Below, piece after piece: positions 26,201 through 33,247 of a stretch of 64,000 nt of DNA. A program made the translations under genes and the position numbers. Every line of letters starts with the position of its first letter. Position 1 is the first letter of the stretch. The stretch comes from CAZWRV01 sp964636325 (lineage in GTDB: Bacteria; Verrucomicrobiota; Lentisphaeria; Victivallales; GWF2-50-93): assembly GCA_964636325.1 (NCBI GenBank), contig CAZWRV010000004.1:61821-125820 (forward strand), in the 5' to 3' direction. The notes below the pieces were generated by a model. That model was given only the letters and a program-made list of their open reading frames with translations, was not told the DNA's origin and made no database searches.

Positions 26201-27243
26201 GTGCCCTTGAGTTTCTGAGCGAGCGCGGCGATGTCTGCCGGAGGCGGGAGCTTGCCCGCCTTCTCGGCCTTGGCGTCGGGGGCGAACGTGATCACGAACT
26301 TCGGCGTGCGGATCAGAATGCCTCGCCGGCCGGTGGCGGTCGACCATTCGTAGGTGCCGGTGTGGTAGCGTGCGTCATAGACCTCCTCTTTGCGGACCAG
26401 CAGGCCGCAGTCCTCGAACTGGCGCAGTCGTTCAGCGGGCGTTTTTCCAAAAGCGGCATCGTTCAATGCCGCCGTGACATCCAGACGCGCGGGCGTGCCG
26501 CCGGGCGGCGTGTCTGGCGTGCGGAGCGCCTTGTTTTTCGGACCCGCTACTGGTGCCGGCGGCTGGTCGCCCTGGTAGTTGGCCGACTGGCGGTAAGAGA
26601 CTTCGACCGGGCCGAATCGCTGCGGGAAGCGGTCGGCGGCCTCGTCCTGCGCGCCGAAGCGCTTCCAGTATGCTGCCCCGTTGATCGCGGAGTTGTAGGT
26701 CGGACCGAGCTGCGGATCTGCCTTCCAAGGTTTGCGCAGGGCCCAGGCCACCGCATGCCAGTTCGGCGGTATCTTCACCCATTCGTCGCGGAGAAATGAC
26801 ATGCCGCAGGGATGATCGTAGCCTTCAGGCCAGAGTTCCGTGTTGATGAACGGCAGTTCGATCTCGGCCTTCTCTATGCGGAAACCCTCAGCCAGCTTGG
26901 CCGCGACGGCCTCGGCGCTTCCGGGGAAACGCAGCAGCAGGCTGCGATGAACGGCATCGAATACCAGCGCACCCGGCTCCGCTCCGCCCTGGCGTTTGTC
27001 CGGCGCCCAGAACGCGCTCGGACCCTGTAACATGAAATTTCCACCCACCTGGTTTGTGACCTCCCCGATCATCCCGGACTCGGCCAGGATTATGGGCGTG
27101 TCCCACATGGCGCGGAAGCCGCTGATGCCTGCGGTCTCGGGCTTGTCGAAGGTCATTACGGCGGAATCTTCCGATTCAGCCTTGACGGATAAGGCTGAAA
27201 GCAGGCAGGCCACCATGGCGATTTTTCTGATCTCATGCTTCAT
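23278..27243 (-). CDS. Very large secreted protein of unknown function with duplicated C-terminal domain
   Basis: This 1321-residue protein has a signal peptide (KIAMVACLLSALSVKAES) and a GGGAG site 6 bases from the ATG. Residues of about 25-300 are beta-rich and jelly-roll-like (LLLRFPGSAEAV, ATAALNDAAFGKTPAERL). The centre, about 390-760, is mostly helical (ESIDHYYLPLTLWTQKEFADFGPTHLDR, a stretch split here over two helices) and recalls alpha/alpha-toroid polysaccharide lyases or GH barrels; I cannot assign a family. Near residues 1059-1138 and 1209-1288 an 80-residue unit is repeated (GVRAEADGRV..LLVFGM..ALVIPL and GVRLATDGRV..MLVFGL..AYVIPL). It lies between a pseudopilin and two GH42-like genes, suggesting a role in glycan binding or cleavage. 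Confidence 0.6.
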   Translation of the reverse strand: MKHEIRKIAMVACLLSALSVKAESEDSAVMTFDKPETAGISGFRAMWDTPIILAESGMIGEVTNQVGGNFMLQGPSAFWAPDKRQGGAEPGALVFDAVHRSLLLRFPGSAEAVAAKLAEGFRIEKAEIELPFINTELWPEGYDHPCGMSFLRDEWVKIPPNWHAVAWALRKPWKADPQLGPTYNSAINGAAYWKRFGAQDEAADRFPQRFGPVEVSYRQSANYQGDQPPAPVAGPKNKALRTPDTPPGGTPARLDVTAALNDAAFGKTPAERLRQFEDCGLLVRKEEVYDARYHTGTYEWSTATGRRGILIRTPKFVITFAPDAKAEKAGKLPPPADIAALAQKLKGTEEGGTPTAVMPSSEQIAEWAGRFGFRRPEGMPDWQWTRLEELKKMGGGWDFPATPEAYGKWIDSLLACPPRQWLGHVTPQKAINALRFSDALPEVVRENEFRYFESWAMPWMRTDEMDHPQAIAMWYNKENRHWQTTHDWRGNQSYYRAGYTRRITTMNINHLGASGALFGGRLVGCEEAMADGRYGLEHFPLRLWAWSDGTTQESIDHYYLPLTLWTQKEFADFGPTHLDRMMGQSMLAKTVDEVVSCYHPGLRRFIAPSNRTDLAAILLTQTGLKYLMHSMSRSGAFTDLDNKDTFGMPIYDDANVKPGYVADEWLIGPWAPGWTPNMVDEKPLPYEMTAVQREYPHTQEAEYQTLKCSYMGKHYGLASRTLEREGDYHAMQAGAWWRRADKQVARLDEIVTMLVRPEADERCLDWYGALQWAETPPIGGLNANVQYKNILLTLTSPLDMRKKVAPRSLQTVLGLFNFQNPPTWEVYVDGQPVKELPLKAKANQRITIHDGVSYVGLIPVPATDLGRDAEIEISSGTKVERKPGILPGLTIRNYMLKGDKPLDKDKTDWDKVDRAYAGFVIEMGDAAEFADFAAFQKHIAAAVLEIREDAAAGIVHFKYDNGKDVMEVGYVPTWADGPTAAQFPYRRVNGGWPWPPDGIDRNTTLTQQGSNGKLEKGGAILTCEPGRMAYLQTEPISGTFCGWNPLPDPTFWQMALPGGVRAEADGRVSILRVEIQPAQKCLKVDYAVKEEQVSEDMATSLLVFGMPADSSISFNGAPLAAKPETADFGGEKALVIPLREKPLPATDLAKRYAAIIPQRDEAMKRSDRQIGVMRVESDSYIYTVPQSGMSRFQRLWPTQSVVDASLPDGVRLATDGRVALLRMDIDRTANMIDIVLPIYEQDIKELKAKAMLVFGLDKAPSAVINGKRLETPVDSTKIGDRTAYVIPLFGETSETVQAGLADRFAAAQAKLSVSEGKKQKE

Positions 27244-27289
27244 CGTTTTCTCCCTTTATAAATTGTCTTTGTAGTTATCTGACTCCCGG

Positions 27290-28126
27290 CTATGGCAGCG
27301 TGCCCTGCGTGTAGTTCCAGACATTGCACCTGGGTTCGTTGCTGCGGAAGTTCTGGGTGGGGTTGTCGCAGTCGGAATAGATCAGCCTGTCGGTGTAGGC
27401 GCACCAGCGGGCGCTCCCGTCGAAGAAGAGGGCGTTGAATCCGTTCAACTTAGGAGGGAAGCCGATCAGGGAGCGGGCATGGTTGCCCTGGCGCCAGTCG
27501 GCACATGACGTAGGCCCCTCCACGTACCAGCAGTCCACCATCCAGATATAACCTATGGCGGCAGCCTTGCCGATGTCGCCGTTCGCATATGGCTTGGCAC
27601 CGAAGGGCTGCTGCAAGCGGCTTCCGTCCGGGCGCGGGGCATGCACGTAGCCGGTGATGTTTGCCGCATAGCTGCTGCGCCCTTCATTGCTTGTGTCAAA
27701 GTTGCTCCGCAGCCAGACGGGGTCGTTGTAGATCAATGCGGTGGCCCCCATGCCGGGCCGCTTCCCGGGGCATGAGAAAAGGTCTGCGCTGGCGTATGCC
27801 GGGCCGGAGCTGAGGCCCTGGCCGAGAAGTCCGTTCGGATGGTAGGCGTTATACTGGTCGTCGGCGTGGCCGGAGTAGCGTATCCAGTTGCCGACATGGT
27901 ACATCGCCTTGGAGTAGGGGATCTGCCCTTGGAAGTCGTTTGCATACATCAGCGTGGCCGCGCCGAGCTGCTTCATGTTGCTTAAGCATGAGACACGGTA
28001 GGTCATGCTCCTGGCCTCCCTCAGAGCGGGCAGGAGCAACGCCATCAGTATGGCGATGATCGCGATCACCACAAGCAGTTCTATCAATGTGAAGCGTCCG
28101 GAATTGGATACTGCGTCTTTTCTCAT
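27290..28126 (-). CDS. Pseudopilin
   Basis: AAGGAGG lies 6 bases before the ATG. The 278-residue protein has a short leader (MRKDAVSNSGR) then FTLIELLVVIAIIAIL and MALLLPALREARSMTYRVSC, so the residue at -1 is Arg. The head domain has LSNMKQLGAATLMYANDFQGQIPY and ends with NALFFDGSARWCAYTDRLIY, where DG is kept but Asn/Lys replace the usual His of H-X9-DG. It is the first gene after the composite element R3 and starts the minus-strand cluster. The next gene is 46 bases downstream. Confidence 0.85.
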   Translation of the reverse strand: MRKDAVSNSGRFTLIELLVVIAIIAILMALLLPALREARSMTYRVSCLSNMKQLGAATLMYANDFQGQIPYSKAMYHVGNWIRYSGHADDQYNAYHPNGLLGQGLSSGPAYASADLFSCPGKRPGMGATALIYNDPVWLRSNFDTSNEGRSSYAANITGYVHAPRPDGSRLQQPFGAKPYANGDIGKAAAIGYIWMVDCWYVEGPTSCADWRQGNHARSLIGFPPKLNGFNALFFDGSARWCAYTDRLIYSDCDNPTQNFRSNEPRCNVWNYTQGTLP

Positions 28127-28142
28127 CTGTGCCTCCTTTTAT

Positions 28143-28332
28143 CCTCCTCTGAAACTCACCTGAAGTAACGCAGACATCCCTGTCTGCGGCATCGCAGGTA
28201 GGAATACCTGCGCTACTTAAGTTTCCGACCGACAAAACTGTCCGCCGTGGCGGACAGATGGCCGCTCCTGAAACTCGAACATCTTTGTCTGGAACTTTTT
28301 CGTCTTCCGGAAGGTTGAGCCAAGCTCAACCG
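28143..28332 (-). repeat. Composite leader element (R3) upstream of the pseudopilin
   Basis: On the minus strand: GGTTGAGC/GCTCAACC hairpin, TTCCGGAAGACGAAAAAG, GACAAAGATG, GAGTTTCAGGAG, hairpin CTGTCCGCC/GGCGGACAG then TTTTGTCGG, GGAAACTTAAG, a 56-base imperfect palindrome starting AAGTAGCGCAGG, and a closing GAGTTTCAGAGGAGG. The order matches R2 at 33.3 kb. It fills the whole gap between the regulator's stop codon and the pseudopilin's ribosome site. Confidence 0.7.
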
Positions 28333-28336
28333 CGCC

Positions 28337-29869
28337 TCATGCGATTTTCCTCCCGCTTGTCCTGCGCCCGGCAATCTGACTGCGCAGCTTCAAGGCGTTG
28401 GACATCAGCGACATCCTTCTCCTGAGCGCAATCAAAAAGTCCTCTGAGGTCGATGCTCGCGAATACCATTTCAGAGACTCCGAGAAAAGGATTTCCCTGA
28501 CTAGGCGGATACGTTCGATCGATTCACCCATGAGCACCTTTCCCCGCTCTAACGTGCCTACCAGGTTTGCCCGCGAGCTGTCGTCGGCCCCTTCGAAGTC
28601 AATCTCCTCGAGAGCCCTGCGGTGCGCGACGCAGCGCCCCAGCCCCGTGAACGACCTCTGCACCTCGTAAGACGCGATATGGTTCAGCAGCTCCAGGCTT
28701 TCCGACGGATGCAATGTGCTTGACGAGATCACGTTGGCCACGCCGCCGAATATGGTGAAACCCTTTCTCTCGAGTGGTGCCGGCATTATTCCGAAATTTC
28801 CATGCCCCGCCTTCTCGAACCCATATATCATGACGCTGTTTCCGAAAAGAAAGGTGTGACGGCCCTTTTTGAAGTTATTAAACGCCTCATAGCATCTGCC
28901 GTCCACCTTCGGCTCGAAAAGAGACATGTTGAAAAAGAACCTTTCGAAGCTGCCAACGAAATTCCTGAATTCGGAGGAGTGGACGAATTCCCCGGAGGAT
29001 ATCTCGTCCGGGCCAGTCCGGGAGACGCAGTTCGCGAAGAAGTCGGGGAGCATGTAGTCGTTGACGATCAGCGCTTCTTCTGTGTCTGAGAGCTTGTGGG
29101 CGAGATTTTCCGCCCGTTCGAGGAAGTTCCAAAAGCCTTCCACAGGCAGCAGCGATCGGGCATCCTTCGCGCGGCTTTTGTTGTAGAAGAGGCAGTTGCC
29201 GCCGACTGCGAGCGGCACTCCCCAGCAGACGCCGTCATGGAAGCATGCATCGTAGAAGGGGCTGAGGAAATCCTTTTCGGAGAAGTTCAGGCTTCCGGCT
29301 GCGCCAGGGCGGAGCAGATGGCCGCGGGCGATGTGGAAGGGCAGCCTGAAGAAGTTCACATTGAAAAGATCAAGCTCTCCTGCCTCGGCCTTTGCCGTGA
29401 GGATGTCGTCGTCAGGGATGTCGACCACGTTGACCTTCACACCGGTGGCGGCCTCATAGTCCTCCAGCGCCTTTCGCCAGCATCCGCCGAAATCCCTCAG
29501 CTCACCGCTGTAGAGGCCGATGTTGACGGCTCTTCTCATGGGGCCGGCGCCGATCGAGAATATCCCGTGGGCTTCGGCGGGGAGCTCGTGCATGGAAGCG
29601 CTTTCCACATGCGCCGTCGCCCCTGGCAGCACTTCCATCCCAGGCATCCTCCTGAGAAAGCTCCCGCTGCCGTTTACGGTCTCGACTATTCCCTCGTCTT
29701 GCAGTAGTTCCATCGCCCGCTGGACGGGTCGAGCGCCGAGCTTAAGGCCGTTTGCGAGGCAGCTCCTCGAGGGAAGCAGATCGCCGATCCGGTAATTGTC
29801 CCTGACGATGAGCTCCTCGATAAGCCGCTTGGCCCTGGCGTATTCGTGGGTGTCCTTCTTCCGTATCAT
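28337..29869 (-). CDS. GntR-type HTH fused to a family-1 (MalE-like) solute-binding domain
   Basis: The first 75 residues are a GntR winged helix (YARAKRLIEELIVRDNYRIG, LLPSRSCLANGLKLGARPVQRAM, IVETVNGSGSF). From about residue 110 the chain matches ABC-transporter family-1 sugar-binding proteins: FGGCWRKALEDYEAATGVKVNVVDIP, ELDLFNVNFFRLPF, GVCWGVPLAVGGNCLFYNKS, FKKGRHTFLFGNSVMIYGFEKAG, FGIMPAPLERKGFTIFGGVANV. There is no signal peptide, lipobox or membrane helix, so it should act as a cytoplasmic ligand-responsive DNA-binding protein. It precedes and faces the same way as the minus-strand glycan cluster, separated by element R3. The fusion is unusual; most GntR partners are FadR, HutC, aminotransferase or LacI-like domains. 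Confidence 0.8.
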   Translation of the reverse strand: MIRKKDTHEYARAKRLIEELIVRDNYRIGDLLPSRSCLANGLKLGARPVQRAMELLQDEGIVETVNGSGSFLRRMPGMEVLPGATAHVESASMHELPAEAHGIFSIGAGPMRRAVNIGLYSGELRDFGGCWRKALEDYEAATGVKVNVVDIPDDDILTAKAEAGELDLFNVNFFRLPFHIARGHLLRPGAAGSLNFSEKDFLSPFYDACFHDGVCWGVPLAVGGNCLFYNKSRAKDARSLLPVEGFWNFLERAENLAHKLSDTEEALIVNDYMLPDFFANCVSRTGPDEISSGEFVHSSEFRNFVGSFERFFFNMSLFEPKVDGRCYEAFNNFKKGRHTFLFGNSVMIYGFEKAGHGNFGIMPAPLERKGFTIFGGVANVISSSTLHPSESLELLNHIASYEVQRSFTGLGRCVAHRRALEEIDFEGADDSSRANLVGTLERGKVLMGESIERIRLVREILFSESLKWYSRASTSEDFLIALRRRMSLMSNALKLRSQIAGRRTSGRKIA

Positions 29870-29897
29870 GTTCCGTCCGCTCCCTGAAGCTGAACCA

Positions 29898-29930
29898 AGC
29901 TAAATTTACCTAAATCAACCTAAATTTATC
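29898..29930 (-). promoter_or_regulatory. Three tandem 10-bp repeats upstream of the GntR chimera
   Basis: On the plus strand GCTAAATTTA, CCTAAATCAA and CCTAAATTTA follow one another with a 10-base period, about one helical turn. The array lies 30-60 bases before the chimera's start codon, a typical place for autoregulatory sites. This is a candidate operator array only. Confidence 0.35.
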
Positions 29931-29993
29931 ACCGGTCCAAGGGCCTGTCAAAGGCGGGAAGCGGAAAAATGCGGAAAATCTTTCAGCCAGGGA

Positions 29994-30126
29994 TAATGCC
30001 CTCAGTCTTTCCTCGGAGACAATCGGTGTCGGGGTCGGAATCGCTATCGGGGTCGAAGATATGAACTGGAAATCGATCCCGATTCCGATACCGATAGCGA
30101 CCCCGAAAGCAAAGACTGAGGCATTA
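29994..30126. repeat. Long imperfect inverted repeat (about 130 bp)
   Basis: TAATGCCCTCAGTCTTT (29994-30010) pairs with AAAGACTGAGGCATTA (30111-30126). Inside, GTCGGAATCGCTATCGGGGT faces a matching run at about 30073-30106 built from the same hexamer-like units. The whole could form a cruciform or act as a miniature element. Confidence 0.6.
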
Positions 30127-30265
30127 CGAGCTTGGGCTCTTTCCAGTCGGCCGAGAATCCGGCCCTTGCGGCGCCGTCTTTGCGCCTCCCCTTCTTCGTC
30201 TTCGAGTCCACGGCGGCATAGGAGGCATCCTTTGAAGGGACCTTTATCACCATCGGCTTGGTCAT
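30044..30265 (-). CDS. Possible small protein, 73 residues, unknown
   Basis: ATG 30265 has GGAG about 8 bases upstream, and the first 50 residues are Lys-rich (MTKPMVIKVPSKDASYAAVD). The C-terminal third is encoded by the inverted-repeat hexamers (SLLSGSLSVSESGSISSS), which suggests the original end was overwritten. I recognise no family. It may be a fragment. Confidence 0.25.
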   Translation of the reverse strand: MTKPMVIKVPSKDASYAAVDSKTKKGRRKDGAARAGFSADWKEPKLVMPQSLLSGSLSVSESGSISSSYLRPR

Positions 30266-30435
30266 GGCTCACATCTCCGTTCGTTCCTGTTCCCGGATTT
30301 CCGTGCAATACCGGGATAAAGGTGTTTTTCAACAATCCGCCCTTAAGGTGCGGCCGGCGTCCGGGCCGGAAGCCCCGCCTTGAGGCGCTTGACGACTCCT
30401 GCCCAGGTACGGCGGATGCGGGGGAAGGGAAGGAG

Positions 30436-30971
30436 TTACTTTTGCACGGGCTTGAAGCCGATCGGCTCCTTCTGCGGAACCGGAGGCGTGGGCGGCGGAG
30501 CCATGAGCTGGCGGATGGCGTCGAAGACTACCGCAAATTGCTTGTCGTATCTTGCCTCAGTCAAGCCTCCGTGCAAGTTACTTGTTGCCGATCAACATCT
30601 TGCGCATGCGCACAAAGGTCTTCATGATTTCAATGTTGATCTGGATCGCCCGTTCGCTGTGGAGCACGGACGAGAGCATGGCCACGCCCTGTTCGGTGAA
30701 GACCAGGGGGGGGGGCGAAGCGGCGCATCGTGAATTTTGCGGTGCCAAAATGGCGCCGCAATTCTGCAAACTCCACATTATCAAGCTGGAACATGAATTC
30801 ATGCGGGAACCGTTTGGGGTTTCTCCTTACGGAACGGACAAGCTGTTTGACCTCGACGCTGTAAAGATCGGCCAGATCCGCGTCAAGCATGACCCTGTGG
30901 CCGCGGATGGGCAGGATATTTCTTTCAATGCGTTCTACCGGTATCAGGTTCGGCTCTGCTCCACGCCGCAT
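30436..30971 (-). pseudogene. ORF6N-domain (phage antirepressor-like) pseudogene
   Basis: From ATG 30971 the product begins with an ORF6N domain: IPVERIERNILPIRGHRVML, DADLADLYSVEVKQLVRSVR, FPHEFMFQLDNVEFAELRRH. At a run of ten C (minus strand; 30706-30715) the frame breaks. The continuation LVFTEQGVAMLSSVL..IMKTFVRMRKMLIGNK is in another frame, which nine or twelve C would restore. That frame then stops at TAA, and the typical family tail (YDKQFAVVFDAIRQLM, ending IGFKPVQK) appears in a third frame to 30436. Three lesions make this a decayed gene. ORF6N proteins occur in phages and mobile DNA. Confidence 0.8.
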
Positions 30972-31108
30972 TCTTTCATGAGCCCGATCGAATCGCCGCC
31001 GATGAACTCGCCGGCGCAGAGCCCGACGGCGTTGTCGAGCCCCGCCGACTCCAGCGCAAGGGCGTCCTGCACCGACTGCGCGATCACGGCCTCCGGGACA
31101 TCCCTCAT
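30944..31108 (-). CDS. Small ORF, 54 residues, overlapping its neighbour by ATGA
   Basis: The start codon overlaps the stop of 31105-31503, and the residues (MRDVPEAVIAQSVQDALALE, GLCAGEFIGGDSIGLMKECG) look like coding sequence. It may be a separate coupled gene or the frameshifted end of the upstream protein. No family is recognised. Confidence 0.35.
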   Translation of the reverse strand: MRDVPEAVIAQSVQDALALESAGLDNAVGLCAGEFIGGDSIGLMKECGVEQSRT

Positions 31109-31503
31109 GGTGGATGCGCATGGGCCGCCTCGCCTCCAATATCGAACGGGCCGTGCAATGATTCAATCGGGCCGCGCTGGACCCTCGTCGCAAGATCGGG
31201 CATAAACTCGCTGACCTCAAGGGCTTTTGAAATAACGACATCCTGTAACGGACGGGCGATGCGATCCCTGATCCAACTGATCAGGCGGTTGTTCCGCACC
31301 CGCTCGACGTTCCACGCCCCGAGGAAGTAGTCCAGGTTCTTCTTGATCCACTTCAGCCGGCTCGCCCTGCGGCTCGCGATGCGGCACTCAGGTTCGGTGC
31401 AGTACCGATGATGCCAGCAGTTGTACTTGCAAAGCGCGAACATCATCCCCCAGTGCCGGCGGCGCCTCCTCGACACACTCTTACCGACGTTCTTCCCGGA
31501 CAT
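31105..31503 (-). CDS. Conserved-type small Cys-motif protein, probably mobile-DNA associated
   Basis: The 132-residue basic protein has an Arg-rich N-terminus (SVSRRRRRHW), then HHRYCTEPECRIASRRASRL and KWIKKNLDYFLGAWNVERVR. Proteins with an RYC-x3-EC motif followed by AS-rich helix, KW and DYF are recurrent small hypotheticals in delta-proteobacteria and planctobacteria. Two Cys and a nearby His pair could bind zinc. The C-terminal end (AAHAHPP) looks out of frame and is immediately followed by another ORF. The neighbours are pseudogenes, so this copy may also be damaged. Confidence 0.45.
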   Translation of the reverse strand: MSGKNVGKSVSRRRRRHWGMMFALCKYNCWHHRYCTEPECRIASRRASRLKWIKKNLDYFLGAWNVERVRNNRLISWIRDRIARPLQDVVISKALEVSEFMPDLATRVQRGPIESLHGPFDIGGEAAHAHPP

Positions 31504-31639
31504 AAGGCCCTCCTTGGCAAGCTGTTGAAGTGAATAAGGCGGGCCTTAATATAGACCGGAGGCAGGGGCGGACGGAGAAAAAGGGGCATGATGCCATGCC
31601 CGCGAGGAATGATTTTGGGGGTCGGAAGGAGAACAATAG

Positions 31640-31791
31640 GGAACTTCAGGCCAACGACTTTAGTGTCGTTTGCAGCGGTGGCGGATATCAATCTGTTCTC
31701 GGCATCCCAGAAGTAGGCGAAGCGGTCGTCGGAGGCTAGGTTGCCATCGGGCGTCGTATGTGAACGGTTTGGTATTGGCTGAGCGGTTCAT
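31640..31791 (-). pseudogene. RHS-repeat protein remnant
   Basis: An ATG at 31791, with GGAG 5 bases upstream, opens MNRSANTKPFTYDA. Removing one C then gives DGNLASDDRFAYFWDAENRL and ISA, a textbook RHS/YD repeat. As it stands the two halves are in different frames, and the RHS-like sequence ends soon after. It is the tail fragment of a large RHS gene whose body is absent. Confidence 0.7.
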
Positions 31792-31802
31792 GGTTGCTCC
31801 GT

Positions 31803-32927
31803 TCAGGTTTTGCCGGCGTCGTCCTTTTCCGCGAGGACTCCGTATTGGATCAGGGAGACCAGGATGAGGATTGTGAGGACCTGGAGGAGGCATATGGCTG
31901 TGGTGGCTCCGCCGCCCCACAGGAGCGGGAGGACGCTCATGCCCACGGAGAGGACCAGCAGGTGGACTGCGAAGACTGAGTTCTTGCGGCTGAGGCCCAT
32001 CTTCACGAAGCGATGAGAGATGTGGTTGTGGTCGCCGATGTAGAACGGCTTGCCGAGCTTCAGCCTGATCACTACTACCGCGAAGAGGTCGAAGAGCGGT
32101 ATCGCGAGGATGAAGAGAGGTATCAGGATTGAAAGCGGATTCTGGGACTCCACGCCGTTGTAGTATGTGACGAGGGAGCCGAGCACCGCCATGTTGTATC
32201 CGACAAGGTGGCTGCCGGAGTCCCCCATGAAGATCGAGGCCGGGGGAAAGTTGAAGAACCAGAAGCCGAAGGCGGCTCCGGCCATCGCCGCGCCGAAGAC
32301 GGCCACGAAGTGCTGCATGTTTATCGCCGCGGAAATAGCGAAGAGGCTGAAGGCGATCGCCCCCGTGCCTATGGCCAGGCCGTCCATGTTGTCGAAGAAG
32401 TTCATCGCGTTGATCACCAGGAGCATCCAAAACACCGAAACGCACCATACCAGCACGGGATTGTCGATGAAGATCGATATTTTGACGCCGCCCCAGGTCA
32501 CGGCAATGACGGCCACCACAAGCTGTCCCGCGAACTTCGTGACGGCGGGCATGTTGTAAAGGTCGTCGTAGAGCCCGAAGGCGGTGATGAGGATCGCGCC
32601 GACGCATAGGAAGACCAGTTCGCTGGACACATGCGTTATGCCGGGCAGTCCGGTGAGCACCGCCCTGTCCAGATGCTGGTCGAAGAAGGATGTCCTGCTG
32701 GCTATTATCCCTGCCACGATGGTCGCCAGCCAGGCCAGGCATATCGCAATCCCTCCCAACAGCGGGGTCGCCGCCTTGTGCTTCTTGTGATCCTGCACCA
32801 CGGGATGGTCGAGGATGTTGAGGCATATGGCCACCTGCCGGAAAAAAGGCGTCAGCACCAGCGCCAGCACCAGCGCCGATCCGAAGGAGAGGATGTAAAT
32901 GTTCCACCAGACCATTTGAATGTCCAA
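31803..32927 (-). CDS. wecA: Undecaprenyl-phosphate GlcNAc-1-phosphate transferase (WecA/TagO-like)
   Basis: This 374-residue polytopic membrane protein of the MraY/WecA superfamily transfers a sugar-1-phosphate from a UDP-sugar to undecaprenyl phosphate, starting surface glycan assembly. Visible motifs are TPLLGGIAI, the Asp pair FGLYDDLYN, NAMNFFDNMDGLA, FMGDSGSH and the cytoplasmic His motif GDHNHISHR, which favours WecA/TagO over MraY. Several hydrophobic segments of about 20 residues span the whole length. The start is uncertain between 32927 and ATG 32915, which has GGA upstream. It is flanked by degraded DNA, so it is probably transcribed alone. UDP-GlcNAc specificity is inferred. Confidence 0.85.
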   Translation of the reverse strand: MDIQMVWWNIYILSFGSALVLALVLTPFFRQVAICLNILDHPVVQDHKKHKAATPLLGGIAICLAWLATIVAGIIASRTSFFDQHLDRAVLTGLPGITHVSSELVFLCVGAILITAFGLYDDLYNMPAVTKFAGQLVVAVIAVTWGGVKISIFIDNPVLVWCVSVFWMLLVINAMNFFDNMDGLAIGTGAIAFSLFAISAAINMQHFVAVFGAAMAGAAFGFWFFNFPPASIFMGDSGSHLVGYNMAVLGSLVTYYNGVESQNPLSILIPLFILAIPLFDLFAVVVIRLKLGKPFYIGDHNHISHRFVKMGLSRKNSVFAVHLLVLSVGMSVLPLLWGGGATTAICLLQVLTILILVSLIQYGVLAEKDDAGKT

Positions 32928-33247
32928 TTACCAATGAACAATTACCAAAGAACAATTGTCAAAGGCCGATAAAATGAGGATATATGCTGCGGCTTTACAG
33001 CCTTGCGTACGAAATCCGGCATCTGCAGTCCGGGATCCAATATCAATCACAAAAAATTAATCTACTTTTCAAAGGCGGTTTTACAAAGCGGCGGGCCTTC
33101 ATTAGATTAGAATTAGATGTTGTACGCGGGCGTCCGTAGTTCTTGTTGTGGGCCACCTTGAGTTTCAGATTACTGCCGAACACCGAGGCGAAGCGCTCGG
33201 TGTTTTATCGATCAGAAACTCGATGGAGGGCGAAGCCGTGCTGAGCC
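32928..33247. other. Gene-free gap with AT-rich repeats and a hairpin
   Basis: The left end has ATTACCAATGAACAATT-type low-complexity repeats, also seen near 51790 and in reverse near 48245. The middle shows no gene. A strong hairpin lies at 33179-33204, and composite element R2 follows. Confidence 0.5.
33179..33204 (+). terminator. Strong hairpin, terminator-like
   Basis: AACACCGAG and CTCGGTGTT form a perfect 9-bp stem around an 8-base loop, followed by TTAT. It lies between divergent genes and may be part of the composite repeat that follows rather than a working terminator. Confidence 0.4.

Larger units (their letters stand above)
29870..30435. other. Non-coding or decaying stretch with simple ATCGGG-type repeats
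   Basis: I see no convincing gene over these 566 bases. The stretch holds the tandem 10-mers near the regulator, a long inverted repeat made largely of degenerate hexamers (GGGATC/GATTCC/GATACC types), and a 73-codon ORF of doubtful status. Together with the pseudogenes to the right it looks like degraded mobile or phage-derived DNA. Confidence 0.5.

Noticed and set aside
23287..26799. Long plus-strand open frames opposite the 1321-residue gene
   Set aside because: They are antisense shadows of a GC-rich gene and show no family motifs or ribosome sites.
30706..30715. Ten-C tract as a phase-variation switch
   Set aside because: The same gene has a nonsense codon and another frameshift further on, so restoring the tract would not give a full protein.
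31660..32955. 431-codon frame opposite wecA's own frame
   Set aside because: Its composition is Arg/His/Gly-rich shadow sequence; wecA motifs are all in the other frame. Only its last 40 codons coincide with the RHS remnant.
32928..32962. ATTACCAATGAACAATT repeats (also near 48245 and 51790) as a CRISPR or regulatory array
   Set aside because: Units are irregular, spacers are absent, and the sequence is simple; treated as low-complexity intergenic DNA.
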